A stretch of DNA of 64,000 nucleotides from Runella sp. MFBS21 (GTDB taxonomy: Bacteria; Bacteroidota; Bacteroidia; Cytophagales; Spirosomataceae). The notes beneath the pieces are model-generated. The model made no database searches. It saw only the letters and a list, made by a program, of their open reading frames with translations, and was not told the origin of the DNA. This document shows, one piece after another, positions 15,247-22,889 of the stretch (position 1 is the stretch's first letter; each line of letters opens with the position of its first letter). Both the position numbers and the translations under genes were made by a program. The stretch spans positions 186,001 to 250,000 of the forward strand of contig NZ_JARNTW010000008.1 of NCBI RefSeq assembly GCF_029433105.1, in the 5' to 3' direction.

Positions 15247-16104
15247 ATGACTGAACTTCAAAGCATTGCTTCGCAAGTAAGACGCGATATTTTACGGATG
15301 GTACACGGTTGCCAATCTGGTCACCCAGGAGGGTCGTTGGGTTGTGCCGATTTGTTTGTGGCACTTTATTTCCAACAAATGAAAATCAACAACCGTAAAG
15401 GCAAAGGTGGCTACTTATCTTTCAACCTCGACGGCAAAGGTGAGGATTTGTTTTTCTTGTCAAATGGCCACATTTCGCCCGTTTTCTACAGTGTATTGGC
15501 TCGCCGTGGGTATTTTGATGTTAAAGAATTAGCCACTTTCCGCAAAATCAACAGCCGCCTGCAAGGCCACCCTACTACTCATGAGCACCTGCCAGGTGTA
15601 CGCATTGCCTCAGGCTCATTAGGGCAAGGTTTGTCGGTAGCGATTGGGGCAGCTTTGGCAAAAAAACTTAACGGAGAAAAAAACCTCGTTTATTGCCTCA
15701 TGGGAGACGGTGAGCAGCAAGAAGGCCAAGTGTGGGAAGCAGTACAATTTGCACCCAACAACAACGTGGACAATCTCGTGGCTTTTGTGGATGTAAACGG
15801 CCAACAAATCGACGGCTCCACCGATAAAGTCAACAACAATCGTGACCTCGGCGCTAAATACAAAGCTTTTGGATGGCGCGTACTGAGTGTAGATGGCAAC
15901 AACATGGACGAACTTGTGACTTTACTTCGCAAAATCAAACGCTTGGTAGGCAAAGGACAGCCTATCGCCGTAATGATGAAAACCGAAATGGGGCAAGGGG
16001 TAGATTTCATGATGCACAGCCACAAATGGCACGGCGTAGCTCCCAATGACGAACAACTCGCCAAAGCCTTGGCGCAATTGCCAGAGACTTTGGGTGATTA
16101 TTAA
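15247..16104 (+). CDS. Transketolase, N-terminal (thiamine diphosphate) subunit
   Basis: The 285-residue protein corresponds to the first half of transketolase. It has GHPGGSLGCADLFVALYF, the substrate/cofactor motif SNGHISPVFYSVLARRG, GVRIASGSLGQGLSVAIGAA and the thiamine-diphosphate motif CLMGDGEQQEGQVWE. It transfers two-carbon units between sugar phosphates in the non-oxidative pentose phosphate pathway, together with a separate C-terminal subunit. In split systems the two genes are normally adjacent. Here the partner starts only at 18321, after three intervening genes that keep the same strand and short gaps. Confidence 0.93.
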   Translation: MTELQSIASQVRRDILRMVHGCQSGHPGGSLGCADLFVALYFQQMKINNRKGKGGYLSFNLDGKGEDLFFLSNGHISPVFYSVLARRGYFDVKELATFRKINSRLQGHPTTHEHLPGVRIASGSLGQGLSVAIGAALAKKLNGEKNLVYCLMGDGEQQEGQVWEAVQFAPNNNVDNLVAFVDVNGQQIDGSTDKVNNNRDLGAKYKAFGWRVLSVDGNNMDELVTLLRKIKRLVGKGQPIAVMMKTEMGQGVDFMMHSHKWHGVAPNDEQLAKALAQLPETLGDY

Positions 16105-16116
16105 TCCCTGAATACC

Positions 16117-16707
16117 ATGATTACGAGCCTCGACCAACTTGACTTGTCAAAGCAATACACCTATGCCGACTACCTCAAATGGCGGTTTCAGGAAAGGGTA
16201 GAGCTTATCAGAGGGCGGATTTTCAAGATGTCGCCCGCACCAGCGCGAAAGCATCAGGCTATATCGAGATATATTACGTCTCAAATGGTCAAATACTTTG
16301 AGAATCGGCCATGTGAATGGTATTACGCACCCTTTGATGTAAGGCTACCACGTAAGGCTAGCAAAGCTGATAAGCAGGTCTATACAGTTGTACAACCTGA
16401 TATTTGTGTCATCTGTGATAAGACAAAATTGGACAAAAGAGGATGCGTAGGTGCTCCAGATTTAATCATTGAAATCCTTTCGCCAGGCAATAGCAAAAAG
16501 GAGATGAAAGATAAATTTGAGGTGTACGAAGAGGCAGGAGTACGGGAATATTGGATTGTTCAATCGACCGATAACAACGTACTCGTTTATACCCTCAACG
16601 AGCAAGGCATTTTTATTGGACATCGGCCTTTTATCGAAGACGAAATCATGCACTCCTTCATTTTTCCCGAACTTAAAGTTGATTTGAGAGAGGTTTTTAA
16701 AGATTAA
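16117..16707 (+). CDS. Uma2-family (DUF820) restriction-endonuclease-fold protein
   Basis: This 196-residue member of the Uma2/DUF820 family has a PD-(D/E)xK nuclease-like fold. Key elements are RVELIRGRIFKMSP (E29), VVQPDICVIC (D95), APDLIIEILSPGNSKKEMKD (E119) and KFEVYEEAGVREYWIV. The acidic residues expected for metal binding are present, so it may be catalytically competent. The biological role of the family is not established. It starts 12 bp after the transketolase N-subunit and ends 2 bp before the AAA ATPase, so it is translationally linked to both. It may be an independent insertion or part of the ATPase/TOPRIM module. Confidence 0.88.
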   Translation: MITSLDQLDLSKQYTYADYLKWRFQERVELIRGRIFKMSPAPARKHQAISRYITSQMVKYFENRPCEWYYAPFDVRLPRKASKADKQVYTVVQPDICVICDKTKLDKRGCVGAPDLIIEILSPGNSKKEMKDKFEVYEEAGVREYWIVQSTDNNVLVYTLNEQGIFIGHRPFIEDEIMHSFIFPELKVDLREVFKD

Positions 16708-16709
16708 GA

Positions 16710-17693
16710 ATGAAAATCCAGCGCATTCATATCAAAAATTTCAAGTCGATTGTGGATTTGGAAATCAACGAACCCAACCCGTTTACGGTCTTTGTAGGAC
16801 CCAACGGGTCGGGAAAGTCGAATATTTTTGAGGCGTTGGAGTTTTTCTCTATGAGTCATAAATACAATGACACTACAATTGAATTGTTCAGAGGTGCAGA
16901 TTCTTTTATCAACTTTAATTCTCTTGAGAAGGAGATACAAATAATCTTACATTTAGATGTTGAATATATAACCAAATGTAATTTGTATATTGATAAGTAT
17001 ACAATTTCAACTCATACTGGCGGACGGAATTACCGATATAATGATGCTTATAAATCAAATGAATATGAGCAATTTGTAAAAAAATTCTGTAGAGTATTTA
17101 TAAATAATACTAAATCAGAAAAAATTTCTTTAAACAGTGATTCCTTCTTATCCACTTCCGCCTCCAATCTCGAAAAAGTACTCAAACGCATTCTCCAAGA
17201 TGACGAAAAAAAGCAAGAAATCAGCGAGTGGCTAAATTTGTTCATTCCTGGGTTTGAAAGAGTTGAAATTGTCTCAAGCGAATTGAGTAGTACCGATACA
17301 CTCGTCATGTACGAAAAAGGAGTCCAAAAGCCTTTTACCAAAGACCTACTTTCGGATGGGACTTACAATATTCTAGCGCTATTGACTGCTGTTTACCAAT
17401 CCGACCAACCGCAGTTTTTGTGCATCGAAGAACCTGAAAATGGACTGAATCCCTATGTAGTTAGAAAGCTAGTAGATTTTTTTCGCGATGCCTGTGAGAA
17501 CAAAGGGCATTATATTTGGCTCAATACGCATTCAGGTACTTTGGTAGATTGCCTTACGCCTGAAGAAGTGATTCTGGTAGATAAAGTAGGAGGACAAACC
17601 CAAATCAAACAATTGAAAGGCTTGAATCTCCACGGTCTAGATATGGCTGAAGCTTGGCTTTCTGGAGCATTAGGAGGAGGTACTCCATGGTAA
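16710..17693 (+). CDS. AAA/SMC-like ATPase of a two-gene ATPase-TOPRIM module
   Basis: The 327-residue ATPase has an ABC/SMC-type head: N-terminal KIQRIHIKNFKSIVDLEI, Walker A GPNGSGKSN (30-38), signature-like LLSDGTYNILALL (213-225), Walker B FLCIEEPENGLNP (236-248) and the H-loop NTHS (272-275). The middle insertion (about 50-210) is poorly conserved and its DNA is AT-richer than the transketolase genes. The C-terminus GLDMAEAWLSGALGGGTPW resembles that of ATPases paired with DUF4276 proteins. It overlaps the next gene by 7 bp. OLD, PARIS, RloA/RloB and AbiL defence pairs share this ATPase-plus-TOPRIM logic, so a phage-defence role is plausible but unproven. Confidence 0.88.
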   Translation: MKIQRIHIKNFKSIVDLEINEPNPFTVFVGPNGSGKSNIFEALEFFSMSHKYNDTTIELFRGADSFINFNSLEKEIQIILHLDVEYITKCNLYIDKYTISTHTGGRNYRYNDAYKSNEYEQFVKKFCRVFINNTKSEKISLNSDSFLSTSASNLEKVLKRILQDDEKKQEISEWLNLFIPGFERVEIVSSELSSTDTLVMYEKGVQKPFTKDLLSDGTYNILALLTAVYQSDQPQFLCIEEPENGLNPYVVRKLVDFFRDACENKGHYIWLNTHSGTLVDCLTPEEVILVDKVGGQTQIKQLKGLNLHGLDMAEAWLSGALGGGTPW

Positions 17694-18280
17694 AAGTAGG
17701 TTTTATTGTGGAAGGGGATACCGAAAAACAGATTGTATCGTCTGACTCATTCAAAGCGCTGTGCCGTAAGGCAGGTATAGAAGTAATCAATGGTATTTTT
17801 CCTACCAACAAAAGAGAACGAGGAAAAGACGTTTTCAAAAATGAAGAAAAATTGCACTCCTTCACTCAGCTACTCCACGACATGGGTGCCGAGTATATAT
17901 TCTGTATGAGGGACTTAGAAGATTTAACCTGCATTAGTTCAGCTAAAACAGAAATCCAAAACGCTGATGAAACCGTCATAAAAATCATCGTTGTAAAACA
18001 GATTGAAACTTGGTTTTTAGGAGATTTAGCGTTATTAAAAACTTATTTTGGCAGTAATTTTCTTGAATTATTTCCAGAAGTAGCAAATCCAGAGACAATC
18101 ATAAAGCCTAGCGAAAAACTGAAGGAAATTTCAATGGCTACCAGAAATGGTAAGGGTATTGGCGACAAATTGCTTTTTGCAAAAAGTCTACTCAGAAATG
18201 GTTTTACGATTGAGCATTCGGCAGAAAACTGCCCAAGTGCTCAATATTTTTTAGATAAATTAAAGTCAATCAGTCACTAA
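17687..18280 (+). CDS. DUF4276-like TOPRIM-fold protein, partner of the AAA ATPase
   Basis: The protein has 197 residues. It starts at ATG 17687, inside the last codons of the ATPase (ATGGTAA overlap), preceded by a strong purine run GGAGGAGG. TOPRIM-like features: KVGFIVEGDTEK (E9 after the first strand), FCMRDLEDL (D76, D79) and VVKQIETWFLGD (E107, D112). This is the arrangement seen in DUF4276 and related OLD/RloB-like nucleases. The tight overlap implies a stoichiometric complex with the ATPase. A nuclease acting when the ATPase senses a trigger is the natural reading (inference). It ends 40 bp before the transketolase C-subunit. Confidence 0.82.
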   Translation: MVKVGFIVEGDTEKQIVSSDSFKALCRKAGIEVINGIFPTNKRERGKDVFKNEEKLHSFTQLLHDMGAEYIFCMRDLEDLTCISSAKTEIQNADETVIKIIVVKQIETWFLGDLALLKTYFGSNFLELFPEVANPETIIKPSEKLKEISMATRNGKGIGDKLLFAKSLLRNGFTIEHSAENCPSAQYFLDKLKSISH

Positions 18281-18320
18281 ATTGCAACTTGAAAGCGGAT
18301 TGCCGCTCACATTTTTTTAT

Positions 18321-19277
18321 ATGAAAAAATACACATTCACCGAAAAAAAAGATACCCGTAGCGGCTTTGGCGTGGGTATGCAGGTACTAGGCCAAACCAA
18401 TCCTGAAGTCGTAGCTCTTTGTGCCGACTTGGTAGGCTCCCTCAAGCTTGATGCTTTTATCAAAGAAAATCCAGAGCGTTTTATCCAATGCGGTATTTCG
18501 GAAGCCAACATGATTGGTATGGCTGCTGGCCTCACCATCGGCGGTAAGATTCCGTTTGCTACCACATTTGCCAATTTTGGTTCGGGACGGGTCTATGACC
18601 AAGTCCGCCAAAGCGTAGCTTATTCAAACAAAAATGTTAAAATAGCCGTATCACACGCGGGTCTGACGTTGGGCGAAGATGGCGCCACTCACCAAATCCT
18701 CGAAGACCTCGCTATGATGCGCGCTCTGCCCGGAATGACCGTCATCAACCCATGCGACTTCAACCAAACCAAAGCCGCCACTATCGCCGCTGCTGAATAC
18801 GAGGGGCCTGTTTACCTTCGATTTGGACGTCCAGTAGTGCCAGTATTTACGGATGCTGACCAAAAATTTGAAATCGGAAAAGCTTGGATGGTCAACGAAG
18901 GCACCGATGTAAGTATCTTTGCGACAGGCCATTTGGTATGGGAAGCGATTCAGGCCGGGGAAATCCTCGAAGCAGAAGGTATCAACGCCGAAATTATCAA
19001 TATTCATACTATTAAACCTTTGGATGAAAAAGCTATCTTAAAGTCGGTGAAAAAAACGGGTTGTTTGGTTTCGGCCGAAGAACACCAAGTAGCAGGCGGG
19101 TTGGGTAGTGCTATTGCAGAACTATTGGTTCAAGGTACCCCTTATCCACAAGAGTTTATTGCGGTAAAAGATAGCTTCGGCGAAAGTGGAACTCCCGCCC
19201 AGCTTATGGAAAAATACGGTCTCACCGCCAAAGACATTGTGGCAGCCGCCAAAAAAGCCATTTCAAGAAAAAATTAA
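18321..19277 (+). CDS. Transketolase, C-terminal subunit
   Basis: The 318-residue second half of split transketolase contains the pyrimidine-binding and C-terminal domains. Motifs: TRSGFGVGMQVLGQTNPEVV, the catalytic-face CGISEANMIGMAAGLTIGG, SHAGLTLGEDGATHQ, MTVINPCDFNQT and SAEEHQVAGGLGSAIAELL. I chose ATG 18321 (MKKYTFTEKKD); the upstream frame extension has no homologous look. It requires the N-terminal subunit encoded at 15247-16104. Three genes lie between them, all on the same strand, so both halves may still be on one mRNA. Confidence 0.93.
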   Translation: MKKYTFTEKKDTRSGFGVGMQVLGQTNPEVVALCADLVGSLKLDAFIKENPERFIQCGISEANMIGMAAGLTIGGKIPFATTFANFGSGRVYDQVRQSVAYSNKNVKIAVSHAGLTLGEDGATHQILEDLAMMRALPGMTVINPCDFNQTKAATIAAAEYEGPVYLRFGRPVVPVFTDADQKFEIGKAWMVNEGTDVSIFATGHLVWEAIQAGEILEAEGINAEIINIHTIKPLDEKAILKSVKKTGCLVSAEEHQVAGGLGSAIAELLVQGTPYPQEFIAVKDSFGESGTPAQLMEKYGLTAKDIVAAAKKAISRKN

Positions 19278-19281
19278 TGAT

Positions 19282-19338
19282 GATGGGTTATCCGTTGATT
19301 GAAAAAAATACATTAAAATCATTGACGGATAACCCATC
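19282..19338 (+). terminator. Hairpin after transketolase C-subunit
   Basis: GATGGGTTATCCGT (19282-19295) pairs perfectly with ACGGATAACCCATC (19325-19338) over a 29-nt loop, just after the stop codon and 9 bp before the sigma-factor ATG. It probably separates the two transcripts. The poor T tail leaves an operator function possible. Confidence 0.5.
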
Positions 19339-19347
19339 TTATTTTGC

Positions 19348-19905
19348 ATGACCGACCAATCCATCCTTGAGAAATTTGCCAACCCTGAAAGCCGCAATTT
19401 TGCTTTCAACCAATTGGTACGTAAATACCAACAAAAAATATATTGGCATATTCGAAAGATGGTCATTGACCACGACGACGCCGACGACCTCACCCAAGAA
19501 ACCTTCATCAAAGCCTGGCAATCGCTCGAAACCTTCCGAGGAGATTCTCAGCTTTTCACTTGGCTTTATCGTATTGCTACCAACGAATGCCTCAATTTTT
19601 TGAACAAAAAAAGGCGTCGTTTTTTTATGCCTATTCATGATGTAGAAGGGGAATTGCTCGAAAAACTTGAAAGTGTTTCAAGCCAATCCGAAAACCCTAT
19701 GAGCGGCGATGAAGTACACTTGAAACTTCAAAAGGCTTTGTTGACGTTACCCGAAAAACAGCGTTTGGTGTTTAATATGAAGTATTTCGATGACCTCAAA
19801 TACGAGGACATTGCCGAAATCACCGGCACCTCAGTAGGAGCATTAAAAGCAAGTTATCATCATGCTGTTACAAAAATTGAGAAGTTTTTGAACGATAGCG
19901 ATTAA
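19348..19905 (+). CDS. ECF-type RNA polymerase sigma factor
   Basis: This 185-residue sigma-70 family protein has only regions 2 and 4. Region 2: AFNQLVRKYQQKIYWHIRKM, DDADDLTQETFIKAWQSL and FTWLYRIATNECLNFL. Region 4: ALLTLPEKQRLVFNMKYFDD followed by the HTH LKYEDIAEITGTSVGALKAS. It should direct polymerase to a small envelope or stress regulon. The next two genes (membrane protein and CpxP/Spy-like protein) are likely its anti-sigma system and target, a layout common in Bacteroidota. Confidence 0.92.
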   Translation: MTDQSILEKFANPESRNFAFNQLVRKYQQKIYWHIRKMVIDHDDADDLTQETFIKAWQSLETFRGDSQLFTWLYRIATNECLNFLNKKRRRFFMPIHDVEGELLEKLESVSSQSENPMSGDEVHLKLQKALLTLPEKQRLVFNMKYFDDLKYEDIAEITGTSVGALKASYHHAVTKIEKFLNDSD

Positions 19906-19982
19906 ACTTTATTACAAAAGCATTGTCAAAAGTTTGTATGCTTAAATTCTTCATCCACAACAATAGCTGAACCTAGAGAAAA

Positions 19983-20417
19983 ATGAAAAGGATAAAGTTA
20001 GAAGACCTCGACCGCAAGCTCCCTTATCGTGAGCCCGCAGGATATTTCGACAAACTACCCACGACTGTTCAATCTCGCATTTATGAGCAAGCTATTCAAA
20101 AGGAGAACCCTTTTAGTGTAAGTTGGTCGTGGAAGCGTACTGCCCTTACAGGAGCTGCTGCTAGTATTGTGGGAGTTTTGTTGTGGGTGACTTATCCTCA
20201 AAAACAACTTTCTTTGAGCGAAGAGACCTTGAGCCAAGTCACCAATGATGAAATTTTGACCTACTTAAAAGACCACAATATTTCCCAACAAGAGGTGATT
20301 GAACAAACTCAAGCTCCGATTGAAAGCGAAGAAGATGTGTTGTTTCAGCAACTCAACGTCAATGATGAAGATCTCAAAAGAGCACTTCAAGATGAAAATA
20401 TTGAGGAAATGATTTAA
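19983..20417 (+). CDS. Single-pass membrane protein, putative anti-sigma factor
   Basis: The 144-residue protein has a cytosolic N-terminus (MKRIKLEDLDRKLPYREPAG YFDKLP), one membrane helix near 53-70 (TALTGAAASIVGVLLWVT) and an acidic extracytoplasmic tail rich in Glu/Asn (NDEILTYLKDHNIS; NDEDLKRALQDENIEEMI). No zinc-binding anti-sigma motif is present. Its position directly after the ECF sigma gene suggests it holds the sigma factor at the membrane. The EPxGYFxxLPxxV pattern is common in Bacteroidota proteins at this position. Confidence 0.75.
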   Translation: MKRIKLEDLDRKLPYREPAGYFDKLPTTVQSRIYEQAIQKENPFSVSWSWKRTALTGAAASIVGVLLWVTYPQKQLSLSEETLSQVTNDEILTYLKDHNISQQEVIEQTQAPIESEEDVLFQQLNVNDEDLKRALQDENIEEMI

Positions 20418-20454
20418 GCGTAATCGTCTAGTATGTTATCATAAAATTTTAATC

Positions 20455-20895
20455 ATGAAAAAGGTTCTTATTCTATTACTTTTCACTATTGTGGTCGGAA
20501 CGGTCTCCGCCCAAGAAGGTGGTAAACAAAAACTCGAAAACGCTAAAATCGGTCTTATTACCAATCGCCTCAATCTGACCGTAGAACAATCGCAAGAGTT
20601 TTGGCCCGTGTATAATGAGTTTGACGGAAAGAAAAAGGAAATTCGTAAACAAATGCGAAAACTCATCGCCGAAACCAATACTCTCACCACTCCTGATGAA
20701 AAAATATTGTCTAATATCCGCGAAACCCTCAATCTTCAACAAAAAGAAGTAGATTTGGAGCGCGAATACATGAACAAATTTTTGAAGGTTATCAACGTGA
20801 GGCAGTTGGCCGAGCTTTACAAAGCCGAGCAAATGTTTACTCAGATGCTTTTACACCGCCTTAATAAAAAGGCGATGCCTGAGCGAAGCAACTAA
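20455..20895 (+). CDS. Secreted helical protein, CpxP/Spy-like
   Basis: The 146-residue protein has a clean signal peptide (KKVLILLLFTIVVGTVSAQ). The mature part is all-helical and contains LNLTVEQSQEFWPVYNEF, a variant of the LTxxQ motif found in CpxP/Spy periplasmic chaperone-like stress sensors. Long charged helices follow (KKEIRKQMRKLI, LEREYMNKFLKVI). As third gene of the sigma-factor operon it may feed envelope status back to the membrane protein, as CpxP or CnrX do; this is inference. A hairpin with a T tract follows at 20904. Confidence 0.78.
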   Translation: MKKVLILLLFTIVVGTVSAQEGGKQKLENAKIGLITNRLNLTVEQSQEFWPVYNEFDGKKKEIRKQMRKLIAETNTLTTPDEKILSNIRETLNLQQKEVDLEREYMNKFLKVINVRQLAELYKAEQMFTQMLLHRLNKKAMPERSN

Positions 20896-20903
20896 CCCTT
20901 GCG

Positions 20904-20929
20904 GCTGAATCCACTTTTTCAGCTTTTTA
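20904..20929 (+). terminator. Rho-independent terminator after the CpxP-like gene
   Basis: GCTGAA (20904-20909) and TTCAGC (20918-20923) form a 6-bp stem over an 8-nt loop, followed by TTTTTAT. Confidence 0.55.
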
Positions 20930-20942
20930 TACACTTCATCTT

Positions 20943-22637
20943 ATGAACAAACTTTGGATTTTGGTCTTGATGAGCCATGCTCTTTTTGCCCAAACCATCT
21001 CCTACGAAACTTCCCAAGGCAAAGAAACTGCCACTTATGACGAAGTCATTCGGTTTTATCAAGAGTTAGATAAGAAATATGACCAAGCCACATTGATACA
21101 AGTAGGGACTACCGACATAGGCAAGCCCCTACATTTGTTTGTAATATCGGCCAACAAAATCTTCAAACCACAAGCTGATAAAGTCACTATCCTTGTCAAC
21201 AATGGGATTCATCCGGGTGAGCCCGAAGGAATCGATGCGAGCATGATGTGGGTGCGAGAATTGTTGACAAAAAAAACATTGCCCTCCAATGTTGTCTTGT
21301 GTGTAGTGCCGGTATATAATGTGGATGGAATACTCAACCGGGGGCTATCGCGCATCAATCAAAACGGACCCAACAGCTATGGGTTTCGGGCCAACTCGCG
21401 CAATTATGACCTTAACCGCGATTTTATCAAAACCGACTCTAAAAATTCAGAATCATGGCAGAAGATGTTTCAAACATGGAGGCCTCACCTCATAGTGGAT
21501 ACCCATACCTCCAATGGTGCCGATTACCAGCACGCTGTCACTTATTTCCCGACTCAAAAAGACAAGTTTAATCCGCTGGTTTCTGAATTTTTTACTAAAC
21601 AATTCAAGCCCCAACTAGACGGGCTACTTACCAAAGCAGGTTTTGACCCTGTGCCTTATGTCAATGCTTATGGTGCCACACCCGAATCAGGCTATAATGG
21701 CTTCAATGATACACCACGGTATAGCTCAGGCTATGCGTCTTTGTTTAATTGTGAGACTTTTGTGGTAGAATTGCACATGCTTAAAGATTATCCTACGCGC
21801 GTCAAAGGTACCTATGCTTTTTTGGAAGCCACCCTTCAACTTAGTACTCAGCACGCAGCGTCTTTAATTAAAAACAAACAAAAAGCTGACGAAGCAGTAG
21901 CGTCTAAAGCTACCTTTCCTTTGAGTTGGAAACTCGACCGAACCGTTGCCGATTCGATTACTTTCAAAGGATTTGGAGCCAAATATAAGCCAAGTGAAGT
22001 AAGTGGTCTCAATCGTTTATACTATGATAGAAACGAAACATTTACCAAACGTATTCCTTTTTTTGACCATTATGTACCAGATATAACCATTGAAAAACCA
22101 AAGGCTTATATCATTCCACAAAGCTGGGCGAGGGTGATAGAACTTCTTAAAATAAACGGAGTAAAGCTAGAACCACTTCCCAAAGATATATCAGTGGAAG
22201 TAGAAGCCTACTACATCGAAGATTACAAAAGCCCCACTAAGCCTTATGAAGGGCATTATATTCATACAGGGGTAGTTTTGAGAAAAGAAAAACAAACTCT
22301 ACCCTTCTATAAAGGAGACTACATAGTATATACCAATCAATCTTCAAATAGGTATATCATTGAGACGTTAGAACCTCAAGGCCCAGATTCTTTCTTTGCT
22401 TGGAATTTTTTTGACAGTGTATTAGGGCAAAAAGAGCACTTCTCCGCCTACGTATTTGAGGATGTAGCGGCAGACTTGCTCCGTAAAGATGCAGTTTTGA
22501 AAGAAAAATTAGAGGAACGTAAGAAAAAAGACGAGGCTTTTGCCAAAAGTGGCGCGGCCCAATTAGAATTTATTTATCGTAACTCTCCGTATTCTGAACG
22601 CTCTTATTTGCGTTATCCAGTGTATCGTTTACCTTAG
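20943..22637 (+). CDS. M14-family zinc carboxypeptidase, secreted
   Basis: The 564-residue protein has a signal peptide (WILVLMSHALFAQ). The M14 zinc site is HxxE in NNGIHPGEPEGID (H90, E93) with the third ligand in VDTHTSNGADY (H188). The catalytic glutamate is probably in FVVELHMLKDYPTRV (near 278). NSRNYDLNRDF is the substrate-binding N-R element. The C-terminal 200 residues are beta-rich and unnamed. It should trim amino acids or peptidoglycan peptides outside the cytoplasm; the substrate is not determined. It follows the terminator of the sigma operon and probably has its own promoter. Confidence 0.88.
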   Translation: MNKLWILVLMSHALFAQTISYETSQGKETATYDEVIRFYQELDKKYDQATLIQVGTTDIGKPLHLFVISANKIFKPQADKVTILVNNGIHPGEPEGIDASMMWVRELLTKKTLPSNVVLCVVPVYNVDGILNRGLSRINQNGPNSYGFRANSRNYDLNRDFIKTDSKNSESWQKMFQTWRPHLIVDTHTSNGADYQHAVTYFPTQKDKFNPLVSEFFTKQFKPQLDGLLTKAGFDPVPYVNAYGATPESGYNGFNDTPRYSSGYASLFNCETFVVELHMLKDYPTRVKGTYAFLEATLQLSTQHAASLIKNKQKADEAVASKATFPLSWKLDRTVADSITFKGFGAKYKPSEVSGLNRLYYDRNETFTKRIPFFDHYVPDITIEKPKAYIIPQSWARVIELLKINGVKLEPLPKDISVEVEAYYIEDYKSPTKPYEGHYIHTGVVLRKEKQTLPFYKGDYIVYTNQSSNRYIIETLEPQGPDSFFAWNFFDSVLGQKEHFSAYVFEDVAADLLRKDAVLKEKLEERKKKDEAFAKSGAAQLEFIYRNSPYSERSYLRYPVYRLP

Positions 22638-22710
22638 TAGCTTCCGTGGCAGGCTCAGCCTCATCTGAAGGCTCAGTTTCATCTTCGTCGAAGTAAAAAA
22701 ATGGGTCCAT
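22570..22710 (-). CDS. Possible small acidic protein, antisense to the M14 3' end
   Basis: This minus-strand frame of 46 codons begins MDPFFYFDEDETEPSDEAEP and ends NTESYDK. The first 25 residues lie outside the carboxypeptidase gene and are strikingly acidic with alternating E/D-P, which looks coding rather than random. The last third overlaps the carboxypeptidase stop region antisense. No promoter box or ribosome site is evident and no homologous family is known to me. Confidence 0.35.
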   Translation of the reverse strand: MDPFFYFDEDETEPSDEAEPATEATKVNDTLDNANKSVQNTESYDK

Positions 22711-22821
22711 ATAAAAAGGGGTTTGCTTATAGTTATATAACTATATATACGCGAAACATCCCTCTAGGTCACTAAAATTCCCCAATTATTATAACTTTTT
22801 TTTAGGGGATATAAAAAAAAC

Positions 22822-22871
22822 AAACGGGCATATAAAAATAGTAACAATAAACTCTTTTTATATGCCCGTTT
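22822..22871. terminator. Bidirectional hairpin terminator
   Basis: AAACGGGCATATAAAAA (22822-22838) pairs perfectly with TTTTTATATGCCCGTTT (22855-22871). It lies 18 bp after the stop codon of the minus-strand helicase gene and downstream of the plus-strand carboxypeptidase, so it can terminate both. Confidence 0.8.
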
Positions 22872-22889
22872 TAGTTTATAATCAAAGGC

